Positions 32,100-42,710 of a stretch of 64,000 nt of DNA are shown in pieces. Each line of letters begins with the position of its first letter. The first letter of the stretch is position 1. Made by a program: the position numbers and the translations under genes. Location of the stretch: positions 173,992-237,991 of the forward strand of contig ML976750.1 of assembly GCA_010015655.1 (NCBI GenBank), in the 5' to 3' direction. The notes under the pieces were generated by a model. The model was not told where the DNA came from. It ran no database searches and was given only the letters and a program-made list of their open reading frames with translations. This stretch comes from Bimuria novae-zelandiae CBS 107.79. Taxonomy: Eukaryota > Ascomycota > Dothideomycetes > Pleosporales > Didymosphaeriaceae.

Positions 32100-33249
32100 G
32101 GTTATAATAATAAAAATAAAGCCTACGCCTAAAGGCTTTAAGATCTAGTGCTTAGCTAATAATAAAGTAATTCTAAACTAGTTATTTCATGCTAGAGGGC
32201 GAGGGCCTATTAACTTACTTAACTTATTTACTAACGCGCTAGCTTTTACTCTTATAAAGTTAGTTCTTATTACTCTCGTACTTGCTGTAAACGCTACTGG
32301 CTAGCGCCTCTTTTCGCCAAATCTCTATATTATGTGGGACGATAATCTCTTTAACACTATCCCTATACTTAAATACTTTAGATCTAAAGGCGTAGGCTAC
32401 GCTGGGACAGTCCGCACGATAAAGATAATAATAGAGGAAATTTTTAAGGTAATAGTAAAGGCGGAATTATAGGTAAAGGCGCTAGCTATTAGCACTTACA
32501 CGTAGGTAAAGCTCTTAAAGAAGCGCTTTAATAGTAACTTAATAAAACTTAAAACACACTATACGCGCAAGCTAGAGTAGGAAGATACTTACTAGGCGCT
32601 CTCACAAAGTTAGCAGGTGCTTTAGGCAGCTTAGAGAGACAACTAGGTCGTTCTTTTTACTAGTACTATCGCTAAGCGTAAGTACTTTGCCCTTAACACC
32701 ATGCCAATGCTCTGCTGACGATAGTCGCCACAAGTAACTTAGGTTATTATAAAGCTCCGCCAACGCTCTAAGATAGCTCTAAATAATAAGAAACTCTTTA
32801 AGAAAGCCTTTAGTAGCGAGCCTCTTAAGTTACTAAGTATCCCTTAGATAATAGATGACTATAATTGCTATAAGAGCAAGGTTAATCGCTTTAACTAAAT
32901 AAAAAGCTACTACTCTATTTAGCAGGTCTGCTAGCGTACCTGGCGCCCGCTCTAGTACTTTCTGCTAGATCTAACGCTTAATAATTGCTATAGGCTCTCC
33001 TCGTACTCCTCTCGCGACTCCGCCAAACGCTCCGGCTATAAGAAGTTCCTATACAAGCTCATTAAACAGCTCTTTGAGCGAGGTGGCCGCCCTACTCGAG
33101 GCTTAAACAAGCGTGAGCGACCTGACGACGTACTCGCTAGCGGAGAGGGCAACTTTGGCAGCTCACACATATCTATAAAGCTGTTTGCGGAGGGCAAAAG
33201 CTGTGTTAATTGCGCGGCAGCTAGACGTACAACTAATAAGAAGCTCTAA
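32100..33249 (+). pseudogene. piggyBac-type (DDE_Tnp_1_7-like) transposase remnant
   Basis: Reading through stop codons on the plus strand gives KIKPTPKGFKIWCLAN, MWDDNLFNTIPILKYF with GYAGTVRT, then DDYNCYKSKVNRFN and RTWRPL-x-YFLLDLTLNNCYRL, followed by KFLYKLIKQLFERGGRPTR and a C-terminal CVNCAAARRTTNKKL. The order and motifs (D-N-L-F in front of G-T-V-R, the V-x-R-F-x-Q block, and a short Cys motif at the end) match piggyBac transposases. Most interruptions are TAA or TAG. The 3' ~170 bp (33080-33249) are almost unmutated. Confidence 0.7.
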
Positions 33250-33564
33250 TCCTGGACACCTTTAGCATAAGTTATAGGTAATATAAAGTTATCTTATAGC
33301 TCTTAACGCCCACCGCGTACTTATTATAGCTATACGCTTTGCTGGCTGCCTTTATATAGGCTAGAAGTTAATGCTAAGTGCTGGGTAGAGCACCTCCGCT
33401 GGCATTAAATAATTAGGTTAACAGATATAAAAGCAAGCTTAACTATTATGTAAACCTATCTTAAAGCCCTTAGAGATGCAAAATCTATGCGAAGTTACCC
33501 TACAGAGGCATAATTCTTGGTGTTCTGCCGGGTCGGAGCAATTCATCCGATTGGCCCTCAAATG

Positions 33565-33601
33565 GTGGCCCGTGCCAGGGCGATGTTGGCCATGCGGGGG
33601 A
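33565..33601 (-). repeat. Right 37-bp terminal inverted repeat of the piggyBac-like element
   Basis: Reverse complement of 31308-31344, followed by TA at 33602-33603. Confidence 0.95.
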
Positions 33602-33645
33602 TAGAGTTCTGGGGTAAGCCAAGGACGGAGGTGGTGTGTGGGGGG

Positions 33646-35099
33646 CACGCGGCTGACAAATTCATCCGAACTCACAAATGCCCCACCAAACCTCTCCCTC
33701 ATACAAATCCTCATACAAACGTGGTTTTTTAAGCTATTTACATGATTTTTGATTTAATTAATTGCGCGCGACTTCAGCTTCCTATTTAAGCAAAGTTAAA
33801 GCTTAGTTTTAGTATTATAGTTAGCTAAAAATAAATAATAATTAAGAGATTTCTCGCGCCGCGCACTACCTACTTTCTATAGTTATTTATATATAATTAA
33901 TAGCTAGTAATTCTCCTATCTATATTAATATAATTCTTAAGTCGTTAGGGCATAGATCGTACGCGCTCATTTATAAACTGCTGTGAGACGTTGGCCCATC
34001 CCTCTATAGCTAACTCCCGCGTCTTGAACTCATCCCAATGTGGGAACCTTTTGAGGTACTGTTTAGGAGGGAGCCAGCAGTTTTCAATAGGTGATAGATC
34101 AGGCGAGCTGTGGCAATTGAAGTAGCTCTCAAGCTTGTGTGTACGCTTCCAGGTGCGTACAATATTGCTTTTGCCAGTGCCGTGCCCTGAGTCTCCATCC
34201 TCCTCAAGCACAAAATCGTCGCCGCGATCAATCCAAGGTTTAACAATTGGCTCAAGGATTTGATCTCTATAGGCCTGGAGGCTCATCTTTCTATTGCGGT
34301 TGCCAGGTACGTTGTAGAAGTGTAGATTAGATTTGAAGTTGTATCCAACTGCTGCCCAGGAGTGAGCTCTCTCAAAGTGTTTCTCGTCGACGCGATTAAG
34401 TTGTTCCTGTATACAATCTGTATAGTATCTCTCTCCTGGTTTGCGTATAATCCTTTGTTTGCCTTGTGGGCCTACACCCCAGTGTACTTCGTCAGAGAAT
34501 CGTACTCTGTACTAGTACTCAGGCTCTGAGTAACGATCGATCATAAGAGTACTCCACTCCACTCGGTGCTTGCCAGTTCTTGGGGACACCCATCCTTTTT
34601 GGCAGGCAATACACTTGTGATAATCTATTAATCCTATAGCTCTTTGAAGCGTACAGCCTGAATAATTAAGCTCTAATTCCTTAGCTAATTAATCCTACGT
34701 AAGGACTCGAGCATCCTACCCCTAATCTTAAATAAAGCTCTTACTATAACTATTTAGTAAATATAAGAGGCTTTGCCCCTTAAGCTTATACCTATACAGA
34801 GTTATAGTACTTTTTATTAGCAGGAAGGCTATTATTTTTAAGTATCTCTTATCCTTATATTTTACCCACACTATTAAACTAAAATATATTACTTTTAAAG
34901 TACTGTATCCCGTGCGTATTATTAAAATCGATTATTCCTTTTATGCGCGATGTACGGGGCGTATCCAAATTAGGTTTCGCTGAATTACTGTCCATTTTGT
35001 ATTGTAGTGGTGTTAATATATATATGGGTGAATTGAGGGCTGATTTTGGTGTTTTGGTGCGGGGTTTTTGTGAGTTCGGATGAATTTGTCAGCCGCGTG
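33646..35099 (-). mobile_element. Tc1/mariner-like DNA transposon, partly RIP-mutated
   Basis: A 1454-bp element with 33-bp perfect terminal inverted repeats (33646-33678 and 35067-35099, starting cacgcggctgacaaattcat). No TA duplication is evident; both flanks carry runs of G next to the tips. The transposase reads on the minus strand. The part from ~34650 to ~35050 is heavily TpA-rich while 33950-34620 is nearly normal, so RIP-like mutation is uneven along the element. Confidence 0.8.
33945..34640 (-). pseudogene. Tc1/mariner-type DDE transposase remnant
   Basis: Minus strand, reading from ~34640: QKGWVSPRTGKHRVEWSTLM, a TAG, then [19 protein letters not shown] (first Asp), [18 protein letters not shown] (second Asp) and [20 protein letters not shown] (third acidic site, here Asp/Glu), ending at a TAA at 33945. 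All three catalytic positions are still present. The N-terminal DNA-binding part upstream is destroyed by TpA mutation. The final TAA probably was a Gln codon, since family members continue. Confidence 0.75.
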
Positions 35100-35505
35100 G
35101 GGGTTGCCCCGCTCGTACCTGCCTGCCGGCAATTTACTCTGTTCCGCTGAAGGGTGCGCTACATGCCGCCCTCCACCGAGCAAGTTCGTGATACACTTCA
35201 ATGCGTTGCGAAGGATACAAGCTATAAAAGAGCAAGTGATCGCAGTTCATAGAGTGTTTGGTTCTTCAAAAAGCGGGCTATCCTAACTACAAGTCGCCTT
35301 CCCTTCGCTATGGTATCAAAATCCTGTCTTCCCAACCCAATCCACATGTGCACCGCCAACCCCGATAACCATTCATAAAGCACCATTATTGCATCGTGTA
35401 CGCGGCCATGAGGCGCAGTCGATTCAGCTTGGCAAACATTTGGTCCTTGACAGGTTCTCCAAGCCCTGACATAACGCTCCCAGTGCTTGTGCATCACACA
35501 TACCA
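35100..35505. other. Intergenic region
   Basis: About 400 bp from the edge of the Tc1-like element to the 3' end of the next minus-strand gene. No features seen. Confidence 0.4.
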
Positions 35506-38500
35506 TCATTTGAAGTCATACCCACCCATAAATCCCCCTTTACTCTCCCTCTTTCCACAGTCTGGAAAATCCAACTTGCACTGCTCACCATAACCATTAC
35601 CCGCATACGAAGGACGGTATGATTTCTTCAGTTGTGCGTCAACCTCTGTCTTTTTCGCTCCGTATCCGTCTTCGAACGAAGGGAGGTCGAGTTGGTACTC
35701 CAGCGCGAGCTTCTCTGAATCGTGCGATGTGGTCGAGGTATTTGATTCGGCGGAGACGGTACGTTGGTGACCGGTGGACTGGTGGGACTCCGGTAGCGAA
35801 GCGTGTTGGGCCGAAAAGGCGATGTATTGTGTTTGTTTCGTCGGCGGTGAGGCATGCTTCGGGCTGAAATGTGCCATTTGCTGTTGCTTTTGGGTGACAG
35901 CAGTAGGTACAGCTACCGGCGCATTATATGGTGCATTGTCTCTTTGAGGCTCTTGATGCGAGTCATGCTTTGAATGCAACGTGGGCGGATTGGAATGGTA
36001 GAATGCTTTCGCCGTCTTGAATGGTTGTTGCACATTCACCCCTGCCCTAAGCATGTCCGGGGGCGAAGCGCGTTCTATGACACCAGGGGCACGCTCCTTG
36101 GGCACGAATGCACTTCGGACCGAACCAGGTGCCGTTTCCGAAGGTGTTAGAGCTTGGTGCTGCATCGTGGCGGGCTGTTGAGCGTGAGCTAGGTCCATCT
36201 TTGGCTGCATTGGCGGTGTGACAGGAGGTGTGTACGCTTTATACACGGGACCTCTCCTTGGGGATGACTGTCTGCTATTCGGAGCTGAAGTAGAGCCAGT
36301 GTTTGGTGATGGGTCTCTACTAACTGGGGGAGAGTAGTAGCGTTGATTGATATCCAAAGCAGCTGGCGGATTCGAACTACAGGAAAGTTGCGAGGATGCA
36401 CGCACGCGAGATGTCATATTGGCTGGCGGATGTTGTTGTTGTTGTTGTTGAGGACGGCGAAAGCCAATCATAAGACTTGGTGGTAATGGTTCAAATGATG
36501 GAGGCGCCGGCATCGCTTTAGCAGCAGGTGCAGGCAACATTGGGGGTTTTACCGTCAGCTCAGGGTTTGATGATGAAAGGCGCAGATCGAGTGGGCGATA
36601 AGTGGTTGGAGGGCTCACTGGTGAGTCCTCGTACTCTGGTGTGGATGCGAGGTGTGCTCGTCGCTGCGGCAGTGGTGGACTAATTGGAGTCTCCGGTAGA
36701 CTGTTCGTTTGCCGGACCAGGGGCTTTACTGGTTGTAGTAATGCGGTACTGTCGCCAGGAAGCTCAGCAATGAGCTCTTTGACCTGAGCCACTGCAGAGA
36801 AGTTTTCAACTTGCGGAGAAGTCGCGTCAAGCTCGAAGACAAAACCGGAAAAGGAGTTTTTCACCTGGTCCTGAATGATTGGGGCAGCTTGCTGACCGTT
36901 TACAGGCTGTGCTATGGGTTTAGCAGATGGTGTTGTCGAGTAAAAACTTTCCCGGTCGAGAATGATCGGGTCCTTCGAAGGTAACTCCGATTTAAAATCA
37001 CGTACAGACGTAGGGTGAGGAGGGCCTGGGGCGGCTCTGTCGATAATTGTAGACATCATCGAATGGCGCGCTATAATCTTATGAGCTGGATGTGTGTGTG
37101 CCACAACTTGGGGCTGAGCATCAGGTGCTGATGACGGAAGCACGCTGCTATCAGCCTGCGCCTCTTTATTAAGGATTTGTGGACCAACTTCTGGCCCAGA
37201 CTGCCTGGGAGTGGCTGCTGTAACTAACTGGGCGTTACCTTTTGACGCGGTGGAAATTGTGTTGGGCTTATGCGCGAAAATCGGAACAGCTTGAGCACTC
37301 GTGGCTGGGTCATTCACCCGAGGCAATGACTTCTTCGTTCGGACGACCTGTGGTTTTGAGCTAGGCGCTAGCATGTTGATTGACTGTGCTTGGTAAAAGA
37401 TGCTGTGCTGCTGCATGTGATTGGAGTCGTTTTTAACGACAGTCCTTGTTGAACGAACAGCAGCAGTTTCAGGGTTGGCAATTCGGTTCCCATTAGGAGT
37501 CGTTGGTGCACTCGAGTTGTGATACCTGGAGTGAGGGTCTCGAGCAGAGCCTGAGGTGGCATCCTTCAGCAGTGGGGATGGGGTTGTGTGTGGGGTGGCC
37601 AGCTTGACAGATTGATTTGTTGAAGCACCAGGTGTTGTTTTCGCTTTGTGTGGCATCGGTGGTCTCAACAAAGCTGTCTCTTGTTTTTGTTGTCGCTGCA
37701 TGCCGTCTATGTGCGATGGTGCTGAGTTGTGTGAAGGAATAGTCGGTCTTGCGGAGACGGATGTAAATTTGGGAGCAGGAGTGATGAGCATTGATGGCGG
37801 AGGATCTTTCCCCAATAAAACATGGTAGCACATTCTTTGTTCGTCCCGAGAGAGTGTGGAGAAATACTGTGTACCGAGAAAGTCCTCCTGAACTTGCCGA
37901 GTGTTCAAATGCCCACGTATGGAGTGAATCTCTTTGCTATATTGTCGACATAGCCACAACAGATCTTTCTTCGGATCCCAAAGAAGGTCTTTACTGTTAC
38001 ATAGGTGAACAGTGGTTTGTATAAGGTATGTTATGTTCAGGCCCTTGATGTTGACCAGTTTCCCGTCCAGGTTGAGAGACAGCATGGCTTGATTTTTCCG
38101 TAGGATATCACTCGGTGGTGTTCCGTGGGAACCTGGTGGGATCATTTCCACTTCGATGTCTGCATTTTCAGTGCAGCCGGCATCCTTGTATTTCGGTCCA
38201 GTCGATACGAGCAGCTTAGAAGAAAACATGGGGTTCATATCCTTTGGCAGTCGCACACTGTGATGGTCAGTCACTAGATCTGGGGGTAACTCAGTGCTCA
38301 TACCGCGGGTCAGACTGTAACTTCATCCTGATGCGCTGGAAGTCCTTGTCGTCGTATACGACGTGTATGTCGGGGAACTCTCGCCGTGCGCCGAGGCAGA
38401 GCATTGCCAGACTTCCCAGGGCGGCCCAGTTCGTTTTCCGCGCGTCGAAAAATCTTCGTAACCAGCTGGCCGCTGCTAGTAGATTTGGTCGAGGAGCGAC

Positions 38501-38581
38501 CTTGTTGACTTTGCCCTGACTTCTCTTCCACCTCTTGTAATCCTCCACATCGTAGTATTTCTGGTCTTCGCCCATGTTCAT
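35506..38581 (-). CDS. Hypothetical 1009-aa protein, nucleotidyltransferase-like N-terminus and Pro/Gln/Ser-rich tail
   Basis: Two exons, 38581-38304 and 38257-35506, with a 46-nt intron (GTATGA donor, CTGAC branch, CACAG acceptor). The join gives KLQSDPRVRLPKDMNPMFSS in phase. A second possible Met is at 38575. Residues ~1-240 look folded: LGSLAMLCLGARREFPDIHV, VVYDDKDFQRIRMKL, ADIEVEMIPPGSHGT and LVNIKGLNITYLIQTTVHL. A helix-strand pattern with G-S near an acidic V-Y-D-D strand recalls the minimal nucleotidyltransferase fold used in fungal uncharacterised proteins, though the GS...DxD catalytic pair is not convincing. Residues ~240-1009 are disordered and rich in Pro, Ser, Gln and Thr, with a poly-Gln run at 36435-36450. 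No signal peptide or membrane segment. Function unknown. Confidence 0.78.
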
Positions 38582-39612
38582 CGGCGGTAACTAGGTTTGT
38601 CATACAAAGGATGAGATTATATCAAGTGCGCACTCATGTAATGATTGTCGTCAGTTCAGAGCATTACAGGTTGACGCTGACGTGACGCCGGTTGCAAGTG
38701 CTTTTGAAAGTCGCGACAATGATGGAAATGGAAAGAATCTTAGCTGCGCCCGAGAAGATCGCAAACGGCGGCTTGCTCTAGAGAATAACGCATCAGGCTT
38801 ACCACGGACTAACCTAAACTACGCCCAGCGGGTGTTTCTTCGAAGGATCCTACACGAAGGCCGCAGTGATTGGCCGCACGACATACAGCTGTGGGCATAA
38901 TGGGAACCGCAGTACAGGCGATTTAGGATCCCGACGCAGCCACGAAGTCCACCGCGCGACATGGAGGTTTCATTCGCAGGAGGCTATGTCGGCTCTGCAG
39001 TGAGAATCTGTGTAGAACGGCGGTTCCGTTTGCGGGTTGGCAGGATGCGGTGGGGCCAGCGCCTTGTGGTGAGGCTGAGTGCTTATTATTAGCAGCGGCT
39101 GAAAGGCAGGGGCTGCAATGTCTCGGGTAAGTGTGCCCACCACGCGACATACTCTCGCATCAGGAAATCAGTGAAATCAGGTGTAGAAATACGTCTCGTT
39201 TCCAATACAAGATATTAGAACATGCTCACAGAAGAGACGTCTCTCGCGGATCGCGTCGACAGCACGCTTCTATGCCATCTGCTGCCATTCTTCTCGCACG
39301 GCAGTGGACCAAATCACCGTGGGCATTTGCCGAAGGTCGCATTTTCCGGATTCCGTTAGATGGTATGTGCTGCTCGCAGAGAGCGGGCATGTTGGAAGCA
39401 TGTTGTCAGCGTTTGAGACAGCGCTCCGGTCGGACACTTTTGCGCAGTGGACAGAATTGTCTGGGTGCCTGAAGTCCTGTTTGTTTACTGACGTCCCAGA
39501 ATGCCTCAGATTGCCATCACTACAAAGAATATGCGATGATGCAAGACCATACGAGCCGTGCCGAAGCCATAGTGCTATGCTGATGCGACAATTTCATTCT
39601 ATTCGCTGGAAC
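38582..39612. other. Intergenic region
   Basis: About 1 kb between a minus-strand 5' end and the 3' end of the mini-gene. Several short open frames on both strands; none convincing. Confidence 0.4.
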
Positions 39613-39839
39613 TCAAACACCGCCGCCTGATAGCTGTCAGCGAGAAGGGATTTCAGGGGGGCTTCGCAAGCCAGGTAGAAGATGCGCCACGGGCACGTAC
39701 CTGATCGGTCCACAGCTACGCTGTAGTCACCGTGCTCGCGTTGCTTTTCAGCGAGGGTCCGAGGTCTGAGTGTCGTATAACCGCCAAGCGAGACGATGGA
39801 GAGAAAAGCCAGATTGCGAGGGCTGGAGCGCATCAGCAT
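39613..39839 (-). CDS. Conserved 50-aa mini-protein with one hydrophobic segment
   Basis: Two exons: 39839-39701 (139 nt) and a 14-nt terminal exon 39626-39613, joined over a 74-nt intron (GTACGT donor, GCTGAC branch, TATCAG acceptor). The protein runs MLMRSSPRNLAFLSIVSLGG (positions 1-20), then a KPRT-like turn, RPRTLAEKQREHGDYSV, and after splicing ends VAVDRSGGGV. The first Met is at 39839, another at 39833. I recall small ascomycete proteins with an AEKQRE segment and a VSVDRSGGG-type end, so this looks conserved rather than random. One N-terminal hydrophobic helix after basic residues suggests a mitochondrial or ER membrane mini-protein. Function unknown. Unspliced reading would instead run on into an unrelated 40-residue tail. 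Confidence 0.68.
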
Positions 39840-40280
39840 AGCACAGTTGAAGCGGGTGAAGGAAGGTACAAGGTGTTCGAGCACAGAGGTACGTACGTCA
39901 AGAACCTGCTCATGGTTGCGTGGGCGTGGATGTTGAGGACAGATTGGTATGGCTATGTATATCAATTCTGAAGTATCGCAAGCTTTTTGGAACCGCGTTA
40001 GAGTGCGTAGGAAGAAGTCGACTATATGGCGATGTATGAGGGGGGTTTATATATCTGTTGGGACACTCCAGGGCTCCATGCAAGCTCACGCGATCACTTT
40101 CCCCTCTTCTTTCTGTGACGCGCTTCCCCAGGAATCCGGACCCTGGTCGCGATAGCCGAGGCAGGAGATGCGTAATCGATAAGCGAGCAGTTTCTTGGCG
40201 CGCTAAAAAAAAAGTTACCGCCCGCATAAACACCATGAGCCTGCCGAAGCGCCGCCCGCAGAGAGTCTGAAGGCGATAGC
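39840..40280. promoter_or_regulatory. Divergent promoter region, mini-protein (-) and ESF1 (+)
   Basis: 440 bp between two opposed start codons. It ends in a short upstream ORF before ESF1, listed next. An A-rich run (aaaaaaaaa) lies at 40206-40214. Confidence 0.5.
40235..40270 (+). promoter_or_regulatory. Upstream ORF of ESF1, 11 codons
   Basis: ATG at 40235 in context accATGa, coding MSLPKRRPQRV, stop at 40268-40270, only ten bases before the ESF1 ATG. It could lower ESF1 translation or simply be leaky-scanned. Its first residues mirror the real N-terminus MPLPKR. Confidence 0.5.
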
Positions 40281-42359
40281 ATGCCTCTTCCCAAGCGTCA
40301 GACGGTCCCCAAGGCCGGGGCCACCAAAAGCTCGAGCGACAGCAGATTCGCCGCCTTCGAAACCGACCCCAAGTTCCGGCTGCCCTCCAAGAAGCACGCG
40401 AAGACGAAGCTCGATCCCCGATTTTCGCGATTGCGCACCGACTCAGATTTCCATGCCAAGGCCTCAGTCGACCGCTACGGACGCCCGCTGGCGAAGGATG
40501 CGGGAAAGAAAGACCTGGAGCGCCTGTACGAGCTAGGTCCCGAGGACAGCGACAGCGAGAGCGACGAGGATGGCGCGCCCACGGAGACGAAGCGAGACCA
40601 GGCTGTGTTGCGCGAGCTCGCCAAAGCGAACAAGCGCGGCTTCGATCCGATCCGCGATGGAGGCTTGTCCTCTTCTTCGGACGACAGCGACGACGAGGAC
40701 GACGCGGAAGAGGATGAGGACGAGGTGGAGGACCAGACGGAACTAGCAGGCCAGGGGAATGACGTGCCTATGGGAGAAGTCACGAGCAGATTGGCCGCTG
40801 TGAACATGGATTGGGACAACATCCGGGCCACGGACATCATGGCCGTTGCCAGCTCGTTCGTCCCCGCCGACGGGCGGCTGCTGAACGTGACCATATACCC
40901 CAGCGAGTTCGGCCAGCAGCGGCTAGAGCGCGAGGCCATGGAGGGGCCGCCGAGGGACATCTTCAGCGCGTCTGCAAAAGGTCGCGCACAGAACATCAGC
41001 GCCGCGGGTGACCTGGACGAATCTGGCTCTGAAGGCGCGGACCAAGCAAAGGACGATGCTCCCCTCGAAGCAGGCACCGAAGACTTCGACTCTAAGGCCT
41101 TGCGAACGTACCAGCTCGACCGTCTGCGCTACTACTACGCCTTGCTCACGTGTTCGTCCCCCCACGTTGCGAAAGCCATATACGATAACATGGACGGCCG
41201 CGAATACCTGTCCAGCGCCAATTTCTTCGATCTGCGCTTCGTACCCGACGACGTCGAATTCGATGCCGAGCCTCACGACGAGTGCGAGACGCTGCCCCAT
41301 GGGTACAAGCCGAACGAATTCGTGACCGATGCTCTCTCGCACTCCAAGGTCAAGCTCACGTGGGACGCCGACGACACAACGCGGAAGGAAGTGCAGAAGC
41401 GCGCATTCTCAAGAAAGGAGCTCGATGAGAACGAGCTACAGGCATACCTCGGCACAGACTCGTCTTCTTCCGAAGATGACGAGGAGTCCGGCAGGACAGT
41501 CAAGGCCGCTAGCTTGCGCGCGGCACTAGGGCTGGACGCGGCGAGCAAATCGGCACAGTCCAGGACCAAGTCCTCGTCAAAGAAGGACCGCGACATGAAG
41601 AAGCCCGACACAGAGATAGAAGTCACCTTCACATCAGGCTTGGCAGCGGATGGATCGAAAGGCTCAGTCTTTGCGAACGAACCCGAGGAGAACACGCTGG
41701 AGAAGTATGTTCGCAAACGGAAGGAGCGGAAGTTGAAACGGAAAGAACGTGCAAAGGCGATCAAGGAGGGCCGGGACCCTGACGCGGAGCCCGATGCAGA
41801 AACTACCTTGCCTGCGGAGGCGGCCGAAGGGGACCCCTGGAATGACCCCTTCTTCGCCTCAGATCAGGAAACCGGCAAAGCCCTGGAGATCAAGGCCAAT
41901 AGAGAGAAAAGGGCCAAGAAGCGGGAAGAGCGCGAGCAGCGAGAAAAGGCATCAGCTGAAGAACGGGCAAACCTGGAACTGCTCATGGTTGACGAGAAGG
42001 ACTCCAAGATGCAACATTTTGACATGAACGAGATCATAAAGGCAGAGAAGGCGCAGAAGAAGGGGAAGAAGAATAAGAAGGCTGCAAAAGAAGCGCCGGT
42101 CGACAACTTCGAGATGAACACCGACGACCCACGATTTGCCAAACTCTTCGAGAGCCATGAATTTGCAATTGACCCAACGAATCCCAGGTACAAGGAGACA
42201 GCTAGTATGAAAAAGTTGTTGGAGGAAGGTCGCAAGAAGAGGAAGCTTGACAGGGAAGACGAACCGGAGCAGAAGAAGCCGAGGAGGGAGACAGCGGGCG
42301 AGCCGGATGACGTCAAGAGGTTAGCTGCCAAAGTGAAGGCGAGATCGAAGATGAAATAA
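40281..42359 (+). CDS. esf1: ESF1, pre-rRNA processing factor (nucleolar)
   Basis: A single exon of 692 aa. The N-terminus MPLPKRQ...DSRFAAFETDPKFRLP with KKHAKTKLDPRFSRL is the conserved ESF1 opening. Acidic stretches follow (SDSESDEDG; SSDDSDDEDDAEEDEDE). Residues ~173-400 hold the ESF1 RRM-like domain (LAAVNMDWDNIRATDIMAVA, then FGQQRLEREAMEGPPRDIF, and YYYALLTCSSPHVAKAIYDN). The C-terminal half is Lys/Glu-rich coiled coil, and the end carries the NUC153 motif, DDPRFAKLFESHEFAIDPTN at ~613. Known role in yeast: association with U3 snoRNP/90S pre-ribosomes and early 18S rRNA maturation. A short upstream ORF precedes the start. Identification is firm. Confidence 0.92.
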   Translation: MPLPKRQTVPKAGATKSSSDSRFAAFETDPKFRLPSKKHAKTKLDPRFSRLRTDSDFHAKASVDRYGRPLAKDAGKKDLERLYELGPEDSDSESDEDGAPTETKRDQAVLRELAKANKRGFDPIRDGGLSSSSDDSDDEDDAEEDEDEVEDQTELAGQGNDVPMGEVTSRLAAVNMDWDNIRATDIMAVASSFVPADGRLLNVTIYPSEFGQQRLEREAMEGPPRDIFSASAKGRAQNISAAGDLDESGSEGADQAKDDAPLEAGTEDFDSKALRTYQLDRLRYYYALLTCSSPHVAKAIYDNMDGREYLSSANFFDLRFVPDDVEFDAEPHDECETLPHGYKPNEFVTDALSHSKVKLTWDADDTTRKEVQKRAFSRKELDENELQAYLGTDSSSSEDDEESGRTVKAASLRAALGLDAASKSAQSRTKSSSKKDRDMKKPDTEIEVTFTSGLAADGSKGSVFANEPEENTLEKYVRKRKERKLKRKERAKAIKEGRDPDAEPDAETTLPAEAAEGDPWNDPFFASDQETGKALEIKANREKRAKKREEREQREKASAEERANLELLMVDEKDSKMQHFDMNEIIKAEKAQKKGKKNKKAAKEAPVDNFEMNTDDPRFAKLFESHEFAIDPTNPRYKETASMKKLLEEGRKKRKLDREDEPEQKKPRRETAGEPDDVKRLAAKVKARSKMK

Positions 42360-42710
42360 TAATATGCATGCATAGTGCCATGTTCTGTCTAGCTTGCTCA
42401 ATGGAAGGCGGTTCTCAGTTCTAATCCCCCGTTTCGCTTTGTGTTGAGTTGTAGCAGGATAGTTTTGGTAGAGTCCTGCCTGACTGTGTAGGAGGCGCCT
42501 TCCTTATTGTCTATCGGCACTACATAAACGTATAAATCCTGAGGTCCATCAACATGGGAACGACTCTCTCGCCATCTTCCTGCCGAATTTTCTAGTCCCT
42601 TCTCCCTCCCCTGCGACCTCCACTTGAGCAATGCGCACTCTACCCCCTGACGACCATTTTTGCGACTCTCTACCGCTCCGATTCACATCCAGCTGCAAGC
42701 TGTGCCGTTT
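42360..42710. other. Intergenic region
   Basis: 350 bp after ESF1, C/T-rich near 42560-42640. Nothing else seen. Confidence 0.4.

Larger units (their letters stand above)
31308..33601 (+). mobile_element. piggyBac-like DNA transposon, strongly RIP-mutated
   Basis: A 2294-bp element with 37-bp perfect terminal inverted repeats (31308-31344 and 33565-33601, starting tcccccgcatggccaacatc); similarity continues more loosely for ~25 bp inward. A TA lies at each edge; the TTAA expected of piggyBac is not seen. The body is very TpA-rich with many TAA/TAG codons at positions where Gln fits. The transposase can still be read in places and is piggyBac-like (see next entry). No intact frame remains. 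Confidence 0.8.
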
